64,000 nucleotides of DNA, taken from Liolophura sinensis. Its lineage: Eukaryota; Mollusca; Polyplacophora; Chitonida; Chitonidae. A program made the translations under genes and the position numbers. Of the stretch, positions 25,004 to 37,190 are shown one piece after another. Numbering within the stretch: position 1 is the stretch's first letter; each line of letters starts with the position of its first letter. The notes below the pieces were generated by a model. That model was given only the letters and a program-made list of their open reading frames with translations. It did no database searches and had not been told where the DNA came from. The DNA is taken from positions 24,402,226 through 24,466,225 of the forward strand of contig NC_088301.1 of assembly GCF_032854445.1 (NCBI RefSeq), in the 5' to 3' direction.

Positions 25004-25203
25004 ACCAAAAATTTCACCCATGACTGAGTCCCTCATCTTCCTGATTCCGAGAGCTCTATTTATCTTAGGAAGGTGTTAGAAGGTTTTGATGAAATGATAT
25101 CCTACCACACAAAAATCTAACTATTAATAGCATTAATAGTCATATTTTGCAACCTTATTAGACTCCAAAAAGTGAACATTTTTTTTCATGCCGATTTTTA
25201 GGG
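25004..25203 (+). mobile_element. MITE family B, copy 1
   Basis: About 200 bp. Starts ACCAAAAATTTCACCC and ends CCGATTTTTAGGG, imperfect inverted ends. The interior has CTCATCTTCCTGATTCCGAG, then TTAGGAAGGTGTTAGAAGG, then a T-rich right side. It aligns in the same order with copies at 28023 and 30544. Confidence 0.5.
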
Positions 25204-26304
25204 CATACACAAGATGTACATGTGTATAGGTTCCGCCTCGTTGATTGCATGATGATTACCTGCATGCACTCAAGGGGAGGTAACTGCCAACAGTGACAAT
25301 AATGATCAAGTTCATATCTATATAACCAGAGTTGATATTCTCTTCACAGAACTGGAGCTATTGTTATTTATGTATTTTGTGGGGCTTTTTTTTTTTAATG
25401 AGTAGTTTTGTGGATATAATTTGCAAATGTTTTAAAAATAAAACACTGTTGGTATTGTGACAGGAAATTGCGGATGAACTCTGTGACACCAATTACTTCC
25501 GCTATATGGTTAAATTTATTTTGGGGTTTAAGAAGTATAAAAAGTAGAAGACTACATGTGCTATATACATGTTTTTGTGCCTATATTAGCATTAAATTAC
25601 CGTATTCGTATTAACATAATGATACATGGTCTGAAAACATTATCACCAATTATTTGGCGCACAGGGGTTTATTTTAAGTTTTTGATTTGATATTGACAAG
25701 ATAATTTAACCCACATACCTTTTTGTTTCAGTTCAAAGTGAAATTATTTGAACATTTATAGTCTGAAAAGTGAAATTTGGGTTTAAATTTAAGTAAATAT
25801 GTTGAAGATAAATGTATACGATTTACTGCTTCCAAATTTTTCCTCATCTGAGCCAAAATTTGTGCATGCAACATTGGCTCTAGACCTGTGATAGCATAGA
25901 ATTTCAGTATAGTTCACTGTCTTGTTTCTGAAAGAAAGGTGATGTCAAAAGCAGTCAGGTATCCATGGAAACAGATCATTCATCATAGCATCTTTTAGCA
26001 ATCTTTCATGTAGAATTATTCATCAGAAAATAATCCATTTTGAGTAATTAATCTGCTTAAAAAAAATTCTTCTAAGCTTAACACAGGTCCATAACTTAGA
26101 CACTAATTCCACATGACCAGTTTTGGCCTCAGTCAAAAATTGAAAGATAATTTTTAACTTGGCTTCTAAAGTTTTAAAATTGGAGCCTGGTATTTATAAA
26201 TTTCAGAAAAAATGATCTGTAGCAATTTGCATTACAGGTACCTTAAATTAGCTGCATTAAAACAAAAGTAAGTTCATATTATATGTGAACAGACAGAGTA
26301 TGTT
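25204..26304. other. Unique AT-rich sequence, no gene recognised
   Basis: Only short open frames and A/T-rich low complexity. Confidence 0.5.
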
Positions 26305-26545
26305 CCTGGGCCCAGTTGTTTAAAAGTGTATTAGCTAATACTGGTATTAAGTCAAATTTTAAATTCAAAATTTTAGCCAAACTCAGCAGTTAATACAGTT
26401 GTCCAAAGTCTGTGTATAAGAGCAATTGATTTTACTTAATATTTAATTATGCAATTATTTTTGGGTTAAGTACAAAATTAAACACTTGGCTTAAAGTTAA
26501 ATCTGGTATTAAGTCTGAAAACAGTGTTGAACAACTGAGCCCTGG
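26305..26545. mobile_element. MITE family C with about 20-bp terminal inverted repeats
   Basis: The left end is CCTGGGCCCAGTTGTTTAAA and the right end is GTTGAACAACTGAGCCCTGG, reverse complements apart from a few bases. About 241 bp with an AT-rich interior. Non-autonomous DNA transposon; a 'GGGCCCAGTTG' end is a type I recall from several animal genomes, superfamily not assigned. Confidence 0.7.
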
Positions 26546-28022
26546 TTTTTAGATATATAGACATCGGCGGGTATGGATTATACCATTACCCTGTTGCGCA
26601 AAAACATTTCAAAAAAAGAAATTACAAAAAAAATTAAAATTAAAAAAAAAAGATTTACGCCTGGTATTAACTTTAGTTTTCGTTTAAGTTTCATTTGTTT
26701 TTTTTCTGTGTATAGTGTTGATATTAGATTTAAGTCTGATTGAACTTTTAGTGCACTTTTAGTCAGCTGGTCCCCTACTGTGTGTGTCCAAGTCTTATTA
26801 TTATTATTATTAAGATCTGCCTGAATCAACGCAGCACCCTGGACCCATTTTGAATATTTACCTTCATCTTTTAAGCATATATTAGTTTGGATGTTTTTCC
26901 AGTGTCAGCTGGCTGGCCAGTATAGCAGGGCGCAGTTGAATTAATTATAGGCCTTATGAGCGATTGTGTTTATCTGAGACTGGGTTAGCTCGAGCATGCC
27001 TGATAAATGTTTGGGCAAGCCGTACGCGAGTGACTTCACAAAAGCACGGAATGCGCGACACGCGCCCGGTGTCGCAAGATGAAACCCTTGATCAGTGGCA
27101 CCTGGGCTGGGCTTGTGTGCACGATCGGAGGCTGACAGACTGAGAGATTAACCAAGAAAAGAGAGCCCAGGAGAGCCCTTCTATTTTGTTGCCTTGCACT
27201 CATAAACACGTAAAGGGAGGCTTAATCGATATCGATATATGGGTGGCAGACAGCATGAAGCTGGGATAACCAGTTAGCTGTAGGGAGGCTGAAGTCATAG
27301 ATATACATAGGAAAGTAATACAGTGTGTAGAAATCACAGCTTTAGTAAGACCAACATATACCTGGCAGAAAGATTAGATTTAGTACTCTCTATATGCTTT
27401 TTTATGTTTGTTTCACACTTTGTTCGCTCGATTGAAGTGTTAAGGTCTTTACTTCAACACAACCAGTCACTGTGCGTGTTCATGTTAAATATAATAACAG
27501 ATATTGTATATCTTCACACTCCACATGTTTGCAATACGTTGGCATATGAACACTAAGCCGGTTCATATGATAATGGACCTCTACGCCTATAAACTGAGGC
27601 ATACAAGCTTGGAAGTACCAATAGAACCCATTTTAAAGTTTAATCAGCTGAGTGTATGAACATTGACCACTATGAGTGAGGGTTACAGAAACAAATCCAG
27701 TTCTTCCTGGAAAACTGTAAGCTGATTTCATCTTTAAATCTGGTAGGTTGTTCGCAGGTACCTTGCAGAGGGTTTAATCCGTCAGATTTCTATCACCACA
27801 TAACCTGAACGTCGTCATGAAAGCAAAACGTACAGTAAACTGCAGTTAAAGAAATGAACATATATTAGTGTCATGTCTAACAGTATTACATGTAATAGAA
27901 TAGAAAACTGACCTTAGCGAAGTCTCTAAATGTATCATGGATGTGTAAATGTAAGGCTTTATTATAACACGGTACCAGACACGATATAGTAAGACGGAAT
28001 GGAAGAAAGACCCATCCTAAAT
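26546..28022. other. Unique sequence containing a CpG-dense patch
   Basis: No gene recognised. See 27021-27126 for the CpG-rich patch. The open frames at 26578-26829 (-) and 27323-27556 (+) have no recognisable domain. Confidence 0.5.
27021..27126. promoter_or_regulatory. Short CpG-dense patch with a perfect 7-bp stem
   Basis: About a dozen CpG in roughly 105 bp of an otherwise CpG-poor AT-rich window. It includes GCGACAC (27055-27061), a 7-nt gap and GTGTCGC (27069-27075). It could be a small enhancer or promoter island, or the remnant of a GC-rich element. No TATA or start site is evident. Confidence 0.3.
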
Positions 28023-28222
28023 GACCATAAATTTCGTTTATGGCTAACGTGCTCATTTTTCTTGATTGTCAGAGTTCTGTTGAGTAAAAAAAAGGTGCTT
28101 TAAGGTTTGTTTGGATGGTAAAATGACACCCTACTGGAAAAAGTGTAAATTTCAGCACAAAAAATAATATTTCATGACTTTATTCGCCTCTAAAAATGCA
28201 CTTGTGAGCGAAATTTTAGGTC
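28023..28222 (+). mobile_element. MITE family B, copy 2
   Basis: About 200 bp from GACCATAAATTTCG to CGAAATTTTAGGTC; the right end is the clearest terminal repeat of the family. Interior: CTCATTTTTCTTGATTG, then CAGAGTTCTGTTGAG, aligning with copy 1. Confidence 0.55.
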
Positions 28223-28815
28223 TAATAGGGTAGTCATGTAACCCCTAGGGCGATGTACCTCCTGCAGACTCATCAGTCCATGTCTTAACGAGCTCAGGTG
28301 AACTTGAAAGGGATCATGTTACAGGTGACACGAAGCCTGGCAGGCTGTAAAGTGTGACCTTTTATAAATACTGGTCTTCCCTGGGAGGGGGCTTGAGTTT
28401 GGGGGCTTATGAAAATAAAGATTTGATGTATGCCGAGGATGTCTTGGACAAGGGGAATGTGGAGGTGTCTTTTGGTCTGGGGTGGGGCTTAGGTCAGTAA
28501 GGACAGAGTGGTGTTAAGACTTGTCCACAGAAAGTTAACCCTGCTGTGCTAACAGCTTTGAAGGGTAGGCAGTGACCCAGGTTACATAGGTAACAGTATC
28601 CCTTCTCTGAACAATCTGCCAGGCCAGCCATGAAAAGGTTTGCGTTTGGCGTAACTCGATTAACTCACAAATTAAGTCCACCCTTTTTAAAATGTTTCTT
28701 CACAGATTCATTTTGGTGATTTTTTGGGGTTTTTTCTTTTGCCCAGAAATAAGTTGTTTCTTAAAGTACAGTTACATTGTTAGTAGGTGTATACTGCGAA
28801 ATAATATTAAATTAG
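28223..28815. other. Unique sequence, no gene recognised
   Basis: Purine-rich, G-rich stretches around 28380-28500. Nothing else supported. Confidence 0.5.
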
Positions 28816-28819
28816 GAGT

Positions 28820-29105
28820 GTGATAAGGTACACGACTCCCAGCTGCCTGATGAGGAGTGAGTTCAATCCTGGCCTTTGACTGAGAAATTTTATATTTCCT
28901 AGCTATGATTGTTTGTGGGGCATTGGTGTTAGTGATTGATTCATATCACTGGCAGGGTTATTTGTGTATTCTACATTTGTCAAAAAGACTTGTTTGCCAA
29001 CAATGTGCGACAGACACAAGCCTGTACATCAGGTGGGAAATTTTTTCAGTAACTTGCCAAAGGTGTTTCCAAAACCTGTAAAACCATTATACATAATTAA
29101 ATAAG
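28820..29105 (+). mobile_element. Family-3 SINE, decayed
   Basis: Head with GTGAGTTCAATCCTGGCC (B box) at 28857-28874, then GGTGGGAAATTTTTTCAG and ACTTGCCAAAGGTG at 29034-29064, and a damaged tail ending in AATTAAATAAG. Middle and tail diverged. Confidence 0.55.
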
Positions 29106-30543
29106 TGTTTATATTTAAGTGATGTGCCCTTCAGATTCACCTACACAGGTGCTGAGTACAGTTTTCCAACATGAGACACACAAACCCAGTTGCTGTCTTC
29201 TAAGTTATTAACATCACATCAACTCGCCTTGAGAACAACTCATGCTGTCCATGTAAATTAATTTAAGCAGTTGTCACTCACTGCACTTTTCCTGCCTCTG
29301 TTTTGTTGTATATTGTAGTCATTTACATTTTAGGCCCAGAAATGTTTATACATACATGCACATAAACACACAAATGTTCAAAAAAGATAGCCTCAGATCT
29401 CACCATGACAACATATTCTTTGTATTAACCAAAGGAATATTACATTCAAAGACTGACCTCCTTCTCAGAAAATGCATTTTGGATCCCAAATAAAATTATA
29501 CCATTGGCTTAAGATTCCCTATATTTGAAATGGCTCGTTTATTGATAGGATTATTGATAGAAGTTTTCTTGTGACCAGTGTTACTGTATACTGACCAACA
29601 GTACGGATGCCCTTTCACAGTAGACACATCAATTAATCAAATGTTCTTTATCATTGTCCAAAACGAACCTATTAAATGTAGCCGTTAATTATGCCTAGAG
29701 CTCCTCTTTTTTGCAGCCAGAGTGAAAAGATTTAAGATTATAGTTGTAGTCACCCTTGGCTTGTCCTGTGGGTGCGAATGCCCTTTTTTTAGGGGCAGGT
29801 ATCTTAAGGTGCACACAGCCAGGTGGGACTGGGTATAATCAGATCATAGGCTATAGTGACAGGTTACAGTAAACCTTTGCCCCCAGTCCCCAGGCTTAAT
29901 TACCCCTAGCCAGTAGAAATCATCCAGACAGTCGTCACAACATTCACACCAAGGTACAAAACACCTGTATGCGCAATGATCACCTGCCCAGGTAATCAAC
30001 ACTTTGATGTCTACAATTGATGAATGGGTTGTCAAGAGTTTCACCTGGTCAGCATGTAAGGCTGAAATTAAAAAAAACTGTTTACATTTGCAGTGATTTG
30101 TGCTGTCATTATATACATACTTGTCTGCATGACCTTTGAACCTCCAACGCTGAGAAAGTCTTTTACAGGAAGGAATTATTTGAAAAAGGAAGGCATCAGC
30201 TGAAACATTTCCAAAGTGTAAGGCTGTGTTTAATTGCCACGGAACCCCCATCCACCTTCACCGATTTATTCCTCTTTTTGATTTCAGTCAGTCATAGATT
30301 GTATTCAATGAATATGTCTAACCAAAGTAACATGAGAAAAAAAAAATTGCTGTAGTCTGATATGGCCGTGATTGTTGCTAAAAAAAAAAATAGGATGATT
30401 TCTTGGAAGAAAAGTGAAGAATTCCTAGAAAGTTAGGTTATAGAAAGCTGCGGAAGTATGGCTTATAACTTTATGATATCTTGTGTCACACACGCATCCT
30501 TTCCAGGTAGAGCTGGGTCTCGGTAAACTGTTCTGTTGTATTT
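29106..30543. other. Unique sequence, no gene recognised
   Basis: An open frame of 135 codons on the minus strand (29844-30251), Cys/His-rich in its second half, matches no domain I know. Read as chance. Confidence 0.5.
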
Positions 30544-30736
30544 GACCTAAAATTTTGTGCATGGCAAAGTTACGCATTTTTTTTCCTGGTTAGGATAATT
30601 CTGTTGATCTTGAAAAAATATCATGAGTTTAGTTTGGAAGGTTAGGTGATATGATACCAGAAACATTCAAGTTATAGTTTCAAAGATAATATATTTCTGT
30701 AAAAATGCACTTTTTGAGAGAGCTCATTTCTAGGTT
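30544..30736 (+). mobile_element. MITE family B, copy 3
   Basis: About 193 bp from GACCTAAAATTTTG to CATTTCTAGGTT, inverted ends. The interior (CCTGGTTAGGATAATTCTG, later AAAATGCACTTTTTGAG) aligns with copy 2 and the ends match best of the three. Confidence 0.55.
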
Positions 30737-33700
30737 AAATACTGCAGGTCAGAGGTGTACATCACATTGTACTGGCTCCAGTTTTCACCTGTCTGACTTA
30801 GGCTAATTACCTGCATAGATTTCCAGGTAAACAATGGCAGCTACAGGTTAAGCGGGTAGATAATCTGCATACAGGAGCCAGCAGTGTTGTCATAAAGGCG
30901 CGATGATTACTGGGAACAATCTGTTCAAGATTTATACCTAATGCTGGCAGATTATACCCATTTAACCCTGGTTATATTTTTATCTGATCATGAGGGAAGA
31001 GGTTATAAACCTGTTTTTTTTTATAATCAGCAGGTGTTGTCTTCAATGAATACACTTCATCAATAATGCCAATTCAATACACCACATGATATGGTACAGG
31101 CTTTTTTTTTTCAAATCGGGAATTCTCTTTTTTATGTTTTTTTTGTCTTATTTCTTTTTTCGAATACCAAAGTTTTCTTCCACAATATGTGTATCAAGGT
31201 CAGCCAATATCAAGTACAGAAAAAGAGAATAACAAGATTTCTGTCACAGGCCAATAAAAAGTTGCTATTAACAATATCATGCTCAACATGGACCTTGATC
31301 TCTAATGTGTTGGTTAGAAACTGTCATGTTTCTTTTCGTATCATTCAGGTCACTTTTACGTCCAGCATTGTTTATCGTGGCTATGAAATATCTGTAATGT
31401 CTCATTTTTGAGGAAATTCAATATGAGCTTTTTGAATATTTCTGACATACTGATAAATCAAAGACTGTTTTTTTTTTTGGGCTGTGTTGAAGAAGCATTT
31501 TTTCATTGCTTGTATGAATGTAGTTACTGAAGAATTTTATTGTTTTCACTTGAAAATTCATAGTTTATTTAAACTACTCACAGAGCTTGATACGTGTCTC
31601 TAATATGAAAAAAAAAAACTACTGATGAAAGATCAGGCTGAGTTTGGCAGCTTTATCGAGCATGCCCCTTGGTTGCATTGATTTCTTGTGAAGGAATAAC
31701 TGTACGAAACTGTTCTCTTGTTTTTAATTTTGAAATTTGGCTGATATAGCTGAGAAAGTACATATTGAAAATTCTTGCTAGATTAATTGCTAACATAGTA
31801 TTGGAGGGAAAAAAACCTTCATAATGTGTTTTCCATTTGATTGCCACCATGTAAACTTAACCTGTTCAATTTATCTAATACATTAATTGCGGTATTTAAA
31901 CCATCAATCAATCAACCAGGCACTCTGAGTCAGCCTTAAAAGTGATCTAAATGCACCTGTAGTTGAGTGTAAAGCTGAATACTGGGATAAGCTTGTAACC
32001 ATAATAACCTGATGGCTTTATGCTTGGGTACAGTTGGCAAGCTGTAGCTATAATACAAGAAGTAAATGTTGATTTTCCCCTGCTGGGTTTGTTTACATAA
32101 AACTAGGTCAAGCAGGCAGTTGGCAGATGACCTCTGGTCACTGTTACACTGTGCCTTTTATAGAATTAATTGGGTCAGGTGGTTTCAGTGTGTGGCAGCT
32201 ACATGTAGATTTAGGCTATGTCTGCAGTTTGGTTTCCCTAGCTGGTTGGAAAACCAGCACAGAAAAAAAAGAAATAAGATAAGGACAGAGGGTGAATATA
32301 AGTAAAATCTGCTTTAGCTAAGATGAAGGTTTGAATGTAGGCCTGTACCAGATAAAAAAACTGAGCTGAAATAAAAATTAGCTTGAATGGAGTCATTTAA
32401 AAGAGCTTTTTTGTGTATATGAGTGAATATTGACATGTACAAGTCATTCTATGGTTTTAAGCTTTACATCAGATATATATTTACACATGACTGTGTCTTA
32501 ATGATGTATGAGAGTGAGTGAGAGAGGGAAAGATCAGAATGGCAGATAGCCAGAGATTAACTTCAGTGTCAGCTAGAGGTAGGACCTGTCTAACTGAAAG
32601 GGTCTATGATGAACTGTGCCATGCTGTTAGTAGTCAGTGTTACCTGTCATTATTAGACAAAGATTTATACCAGTAGTTGTTAAACCAGTCTCACTTGACA
32701 CTTTCAAAAGACTAAAATATGACCAGACTAGATTTCATTTGTTTTTTTTTTTCTTTTTTCTTTTCTTTACTGATAAATATGTTTGTTTCAAAGTTAACTG
32801 TTAATTAATTGATTAAATTTAATCTCTTTGATTGCGGCATTCCAAAAACACACACATAGCCCTTGTGTTAAAGTTTTATTTCGCAAGCAGATTCTAACAA
32901 ATTTTTTTTTTGTACACTAAATAATGTGTTTTTATTCACAGCAAAATATTTTTTTTTCAGAGATTTTCATTTTGAGTTTGTGAAGAGTTTAGAATTATTA
33001 TGTAAAGTATGATATGGTATATAGCATAGCTCTGGACCTTACTAGGTACCATGATCAAAACTATGCTCATTTTTCTCAATTTCAAACTCACAAATATGCT
33101 GTATAAAAAGTATATGTTATACAACACATAGTAAATGAAAAAGGTGTTATCAAGCTCTGTGTTTATTTTTTTAAATTTCTTTTCAAGCTAAAGCCCTTGC
33201 TTTTTAGGTATGGGTTTTTAGAAGATTCAAGAGGTTTAATCGGTATAGATGATAATCTTTCACGCCACTTTGATTTTGTGGAATGGACCTATTTCTTAAA
33301 GTATGTTGCTGGGATTATTGAAGGCATGTTTTTCACGGACCTTGATTTGACAAAGACAAGACTCTTCTACCTGTGTTACTAATCTAGGCCTAGCTCAAGA
33401 TATGAGTTTGATAAATGTATCCCCTCTGCGTGAAACTCTTGTCAACTCTGATTTCTTCAGATAGTACATATATATGAGCACTGATTGCTCATTAAAAGAA
33501 CAGACCACCTTTATATAAAGTATGCATCATCTCAAAGGCCATTTTATGCTTTTTCTGAATATATTTTCAGGATTTTTTTTTTTTTTATTGCATTACTTAT
33601 TTTTTCAGTGAAAAGCTTGTAAATAAAGATAAAAGACTCATCGGCAGACATTTGGAACATGCAGAAGCATATTCAAATGGAAGATTATTCAGTTCAGTTC

Positions 33701-34608
33701 AGTTGCAAACCCTGCTCTGTTTGTTATATTTTTATGTTCATCAGGAAATATAAATGCAGAACTTTATATATAGTTTAAGTGTATTTCATGAGGAAATATG
33801 ACAAAGTATCTTCAGCCTATTCAATATGGCCCAAATAGCTAGTCCACAGCAAAATTTTTTTTTCTACACTTGGTCATTATTAACACTGTCTTAGAAGAAA
33901 TTAGTATACTTTGTACGCAGAATATTTGTGTATTTAAATGACTTTGTGTTATCACGAAATAGTAAGAGGTATATTCCAAAAAAAAAAAAGGGAGCAATTT
34001 TGTGGTCAGTTTTTCAACATTTTAATTTTGCCACCATTAATAGCATTGTATAAATAGATGACGTTACTCATTGCGATATCACGCTGTGGCATGATGAAAT
34101 CGTCCGAAGGAAAGTCTTTGGTGCTAAGCTGTTGTGATTTCAAAAAGTGAAGCTGGATTAAGAATGCATTTATTGTACAAGAAAGTTTATTAGTGGACTT
34201 GTGGATTTGCCAGTTCTGGCAGTAACATGCTTTATTATGTGCGTATGCTCAGATTTCTATACTTTATGTTGTTCTACATATATAATAAAGACGTATATGC
34301 TTGTTTTGGAGAGTTAATAGCCATTATTAGTGTTGGAAAGTAAACCAGGAAACAAATATCGGATAGATTAGGCCTGAGTTCTTGTGAAAAAAAAAGACAG
34401 ACAGGCCCATTCGTTGATGATGTAAAAATACATACACTCCAACTTAGTTTAAATCACCTTTTATAGCTGGAGGCTATGTGAAAGTCATGAGGTGTTTGAC
34501 AAGTTAACTAGTACCCTGTGGTCATGATTCATTACAGGAATTAGGCTGTATTGATGGAATTAAAAATAAATCTCAACTAATCTATGAATCCAGAAATGGT
34601 GGCTTTCT

Positions 34609-34640
<32 letters not shown>

Positions 34641-35282
34641 TTTTGGTAATTCGTTTGTAATTGCTTTAATTATCCTAGTGGTTTTTCTTTATATTAGAAA
34701 ATTTGGAAACTAATCCAAGCTGTCAGTTTATGCATTTATTGAATCAAATATGATTGGAATGTCAACCATGTTGATTTTCATGAACAACCCATTTGAATGT
34801 GTTTTTTTATTTGCATAATTATGATCATTCGGGAGAGTCAGTCAGTGATCAATTTCATTTTTAATTAGGCCCAATATGAAGACCCAGTTTTCTTGACCTT
34901 GTCTCAGGTGATTCTACTGGTAACAATTTTACCACAATTGACTAAGACTTTTCAGTATACTTTTGTGCGCAAAATAATTTAAACAAGTAAAAATACGCAA
35001 CAGCTGTGACATCCCACAAAAAATCCCTAACACTTTTGCTGTTTTTTCACTTTTTTTAGGTGAGTGATCCTGCATAATGTTTGTTTTTATCTTTGTACAT
35101 TTTCAGTGAAAGTTTTTGTTGTAGTAATTATAATTGTATTAACAAGTTTGTTTCAAATTTTTGACCTTTGATGTCACTCCTACATTGTTACGTAAAAATC
35201 AATGAAATCGTATAATGTCTGTTATAAGAGTATTTATTTTATTGCACAGAAGATTTTCTAGGTAAATTGTAATATTCTTGTG
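30737..35282. other. Long AT-rich unique stretch, no gene recognised
   Basis: Many poly-A/T runs (for example 31108, 32740, 33575, 34620-34644), no clear tandem repeats and only short open frames. Confidence 0.55.
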
Positions 35283-35515
35283 TGGGGCCTCTGTGGATGA
35301 GGTTTTTTAACGTGTCAGCATGGCGCTATTTGACCATTACGCTGCTGTGAGTTCAAGTACAGCTCATGATGGCTTCCTGTCCAGCTGTAAATGGGAAGGT
35401 CTGGCAGAAACCTTTGGATGGTCGTGGGTATCCTGCCAACATAATGGTGACCACCATTGTATAAGTGAAATATTCTTGAGTACAGCATAAAACACCAATT
35501 ATATAAATAAATAAT
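35283..35515 (+). mobile_element. Family-1 SINE, near full length
   Basis: Starts TGGGGCCTCTGTGG, has GTGAGTTCAAGTACAGCTC (B box) at 35347-35365, core GGGAAGGTCTGGCAG and GGATGGTCGTGGGTATCC, and tail AAATATTCTTGAGTACAGC then ATAAAACACCAATTAT with AAAT repeats. No clear target-site duplication. Confidence 0.8.
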
Positions 35516-36577
35516 GTGCTCCTGGCTGTGACTACTCTGTATTGATTCAGAAATTCCTTTCCATTAATTGTCGCATCCATGCCTAATAACAGTAAATAGT
35601 GACAATTTTGAAGTGATATATGTATTTGGATCAATTTTATTTCCAAAAAAAAAAAAAGGAAAAAAACAAGATACAGATGCTGATCTGGGTTGTTCTCTCC
35701 AAATGAACTCGGTTATTTCATGTCATAAATTTCAGTTCCTGTTTTGGTTCTTAACAAGTCAAGAAGGTTGAAGTCTATGCTAACCCTTCTGCCTGTGAGG
35801 ACAATATTCCAGTCAACATCAGGCCTAAGAGTCTACATGTAACGGACAAGCTGACTAGAGGGTTAAGACTGGCTGAAGGCATGGTGTAATTGCTATGTAC
35901 ATGTTTCAGAGAACCTGGGGGGTCACATGTGGCCAGGAGGGACAAGTTAGTGGACTAAATTGTCATTTTAATTTCAAATTATCCAGGTAGTGACCATCGC
36001 ATTATGCTCGGTTGGAGATGAAAGGACTGAGGAATGTCTGTGAGATATACATGAGCCACACTGCTGGAGGGGTTTCTATTGGGGGTGGGGCTGGGGTAAG
36101 GAGAGGAGAAGGGGGGGGGAGGGAGGACTGGTCCTTCATCCTCATTATGTACTTTTGCACTCTTCTTGGCATATCTACGAGAAAATTCACTTTGTCATAG
36201 TGCCATGTTTTACATTTTCGGCAAGCCCAAATTATTTTAAGTTTTCATTTTTTTTCTATGTCCGTTAAAGGTATTTAATTACTCAGGTGTCAGGGATAGT
36301 GGTACATACATATACTTTTTTTGGTAAGCGGACAGACATAGGTATTGTAGTGGACACTGGCCAAATTGTTTGTCGTCAGATACCCATTGATCATTGAATG
36401 TATATGGTGTGGGTGTTAAAGACACATCCCCCCGAGGGGATGAAATTAATCCAGGTATATCGCTGGTGTGTCACCGTCAGCTCTCCGACATGACACTTTA
36501 CACGGTCTCTCACTCCTCTCCACGCTCTGATACTATTATATCAACCATAGCAATTTGAACCTCTCAAAGGGCCAGTT
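35516..36577. other. Unique sequence, G-rich tract at 36083-36123
   Basis: No gene recognised. The purine tract at 36083-36123 gives spurious Gly-rich and Pro-rich frames. Confidence 0.5.
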
Positions 36578-36749
36578 TTGGCTCACCAATATGATTTATT
36601 TATTTGATTGGTGTTTTACGCCGTGCTCAAGAATATTTCAGTTATACGCAGGCAGCCAGCATTATGGTGGGAGGATTCCGGGCATGACCCGGAGAAAATC
36701 CACGACCATCCGCAGGTTGCTGTCAGACCTTCCCGTGTTGGCTCACCAA
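36578..36749 (-). mobile_element. Family-1 SINE, 5'-truncated, with 12-bp target-site duplication
   Basis: TTGGCTCACCAA at 36578-36589 and 36738-36749 encloses only the tail and core (on the minus strand from GGAAGGTCTGACAGCAACC to TTGAGCACGGCGTAAAAC with AAAT repeats). The tRNA head is missing, so reverse transcription stopped early but integration was complete. Confidence 0.9.
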
Positions 36750-36914
36750 GGTTCATGTCTATAATCTATGATGTAATTACAATGTTCAGACTGTATACCT
36801 TTCTACTGAAATCCCTTGGATTGGGACTTGAATGATATAAACTGATGCTCACTATTAGGAAGTTATCGAAAAATGATATTTCTTTCAGAAAGGTCATTTC
36901 CGTAAGGTAATACA

Positions 36915-37190
36915 CTGGATCCTTTTCAGTTGATAGAAAGGAAGAGGTGTGAGTTCAAACCCAGAAACAAAAGCTCTAAAAGTTGAATTTTTGTTGAAGG
37001 ACACTGGTGTTCCACAAATATGTTTTGCATACTGTACATGTATATGACTTGTGGAAAGGGTTGTCATTCACTTGCCAAAGGTGAGTGGTTTATTCTGAGA
37101 ACTCCAGCTTCCTTCACCGATATCACTGAGTGCCATCATGTGAGTGAAAATTTTTTGAATATGGCACTCAGCAACAATCATACAGGTGTG
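36915..37190 (+). mobile_element. Family-3 SINE
   Basis: GTGTGAGTTCAAACCCAG (B box) at about 36947-36964, then ACTTGCCAAAGGTGAGTGG at 37069-37087, CTCCAGCTTCCTTCACCG, and tail GTGCCATCATGTGAGTGAAA then TTTTTGAATATGGCACTCAG. Diverged but ordered as in the other family-3 copies. Confidence 0.65.

Noticed and set aside
29844-30251. 135-codon minus-strand frame, Cys-rich
   Set aside because: No conserved spacing of Cys/His, no start context or splice evidence, and codon use looks like background.
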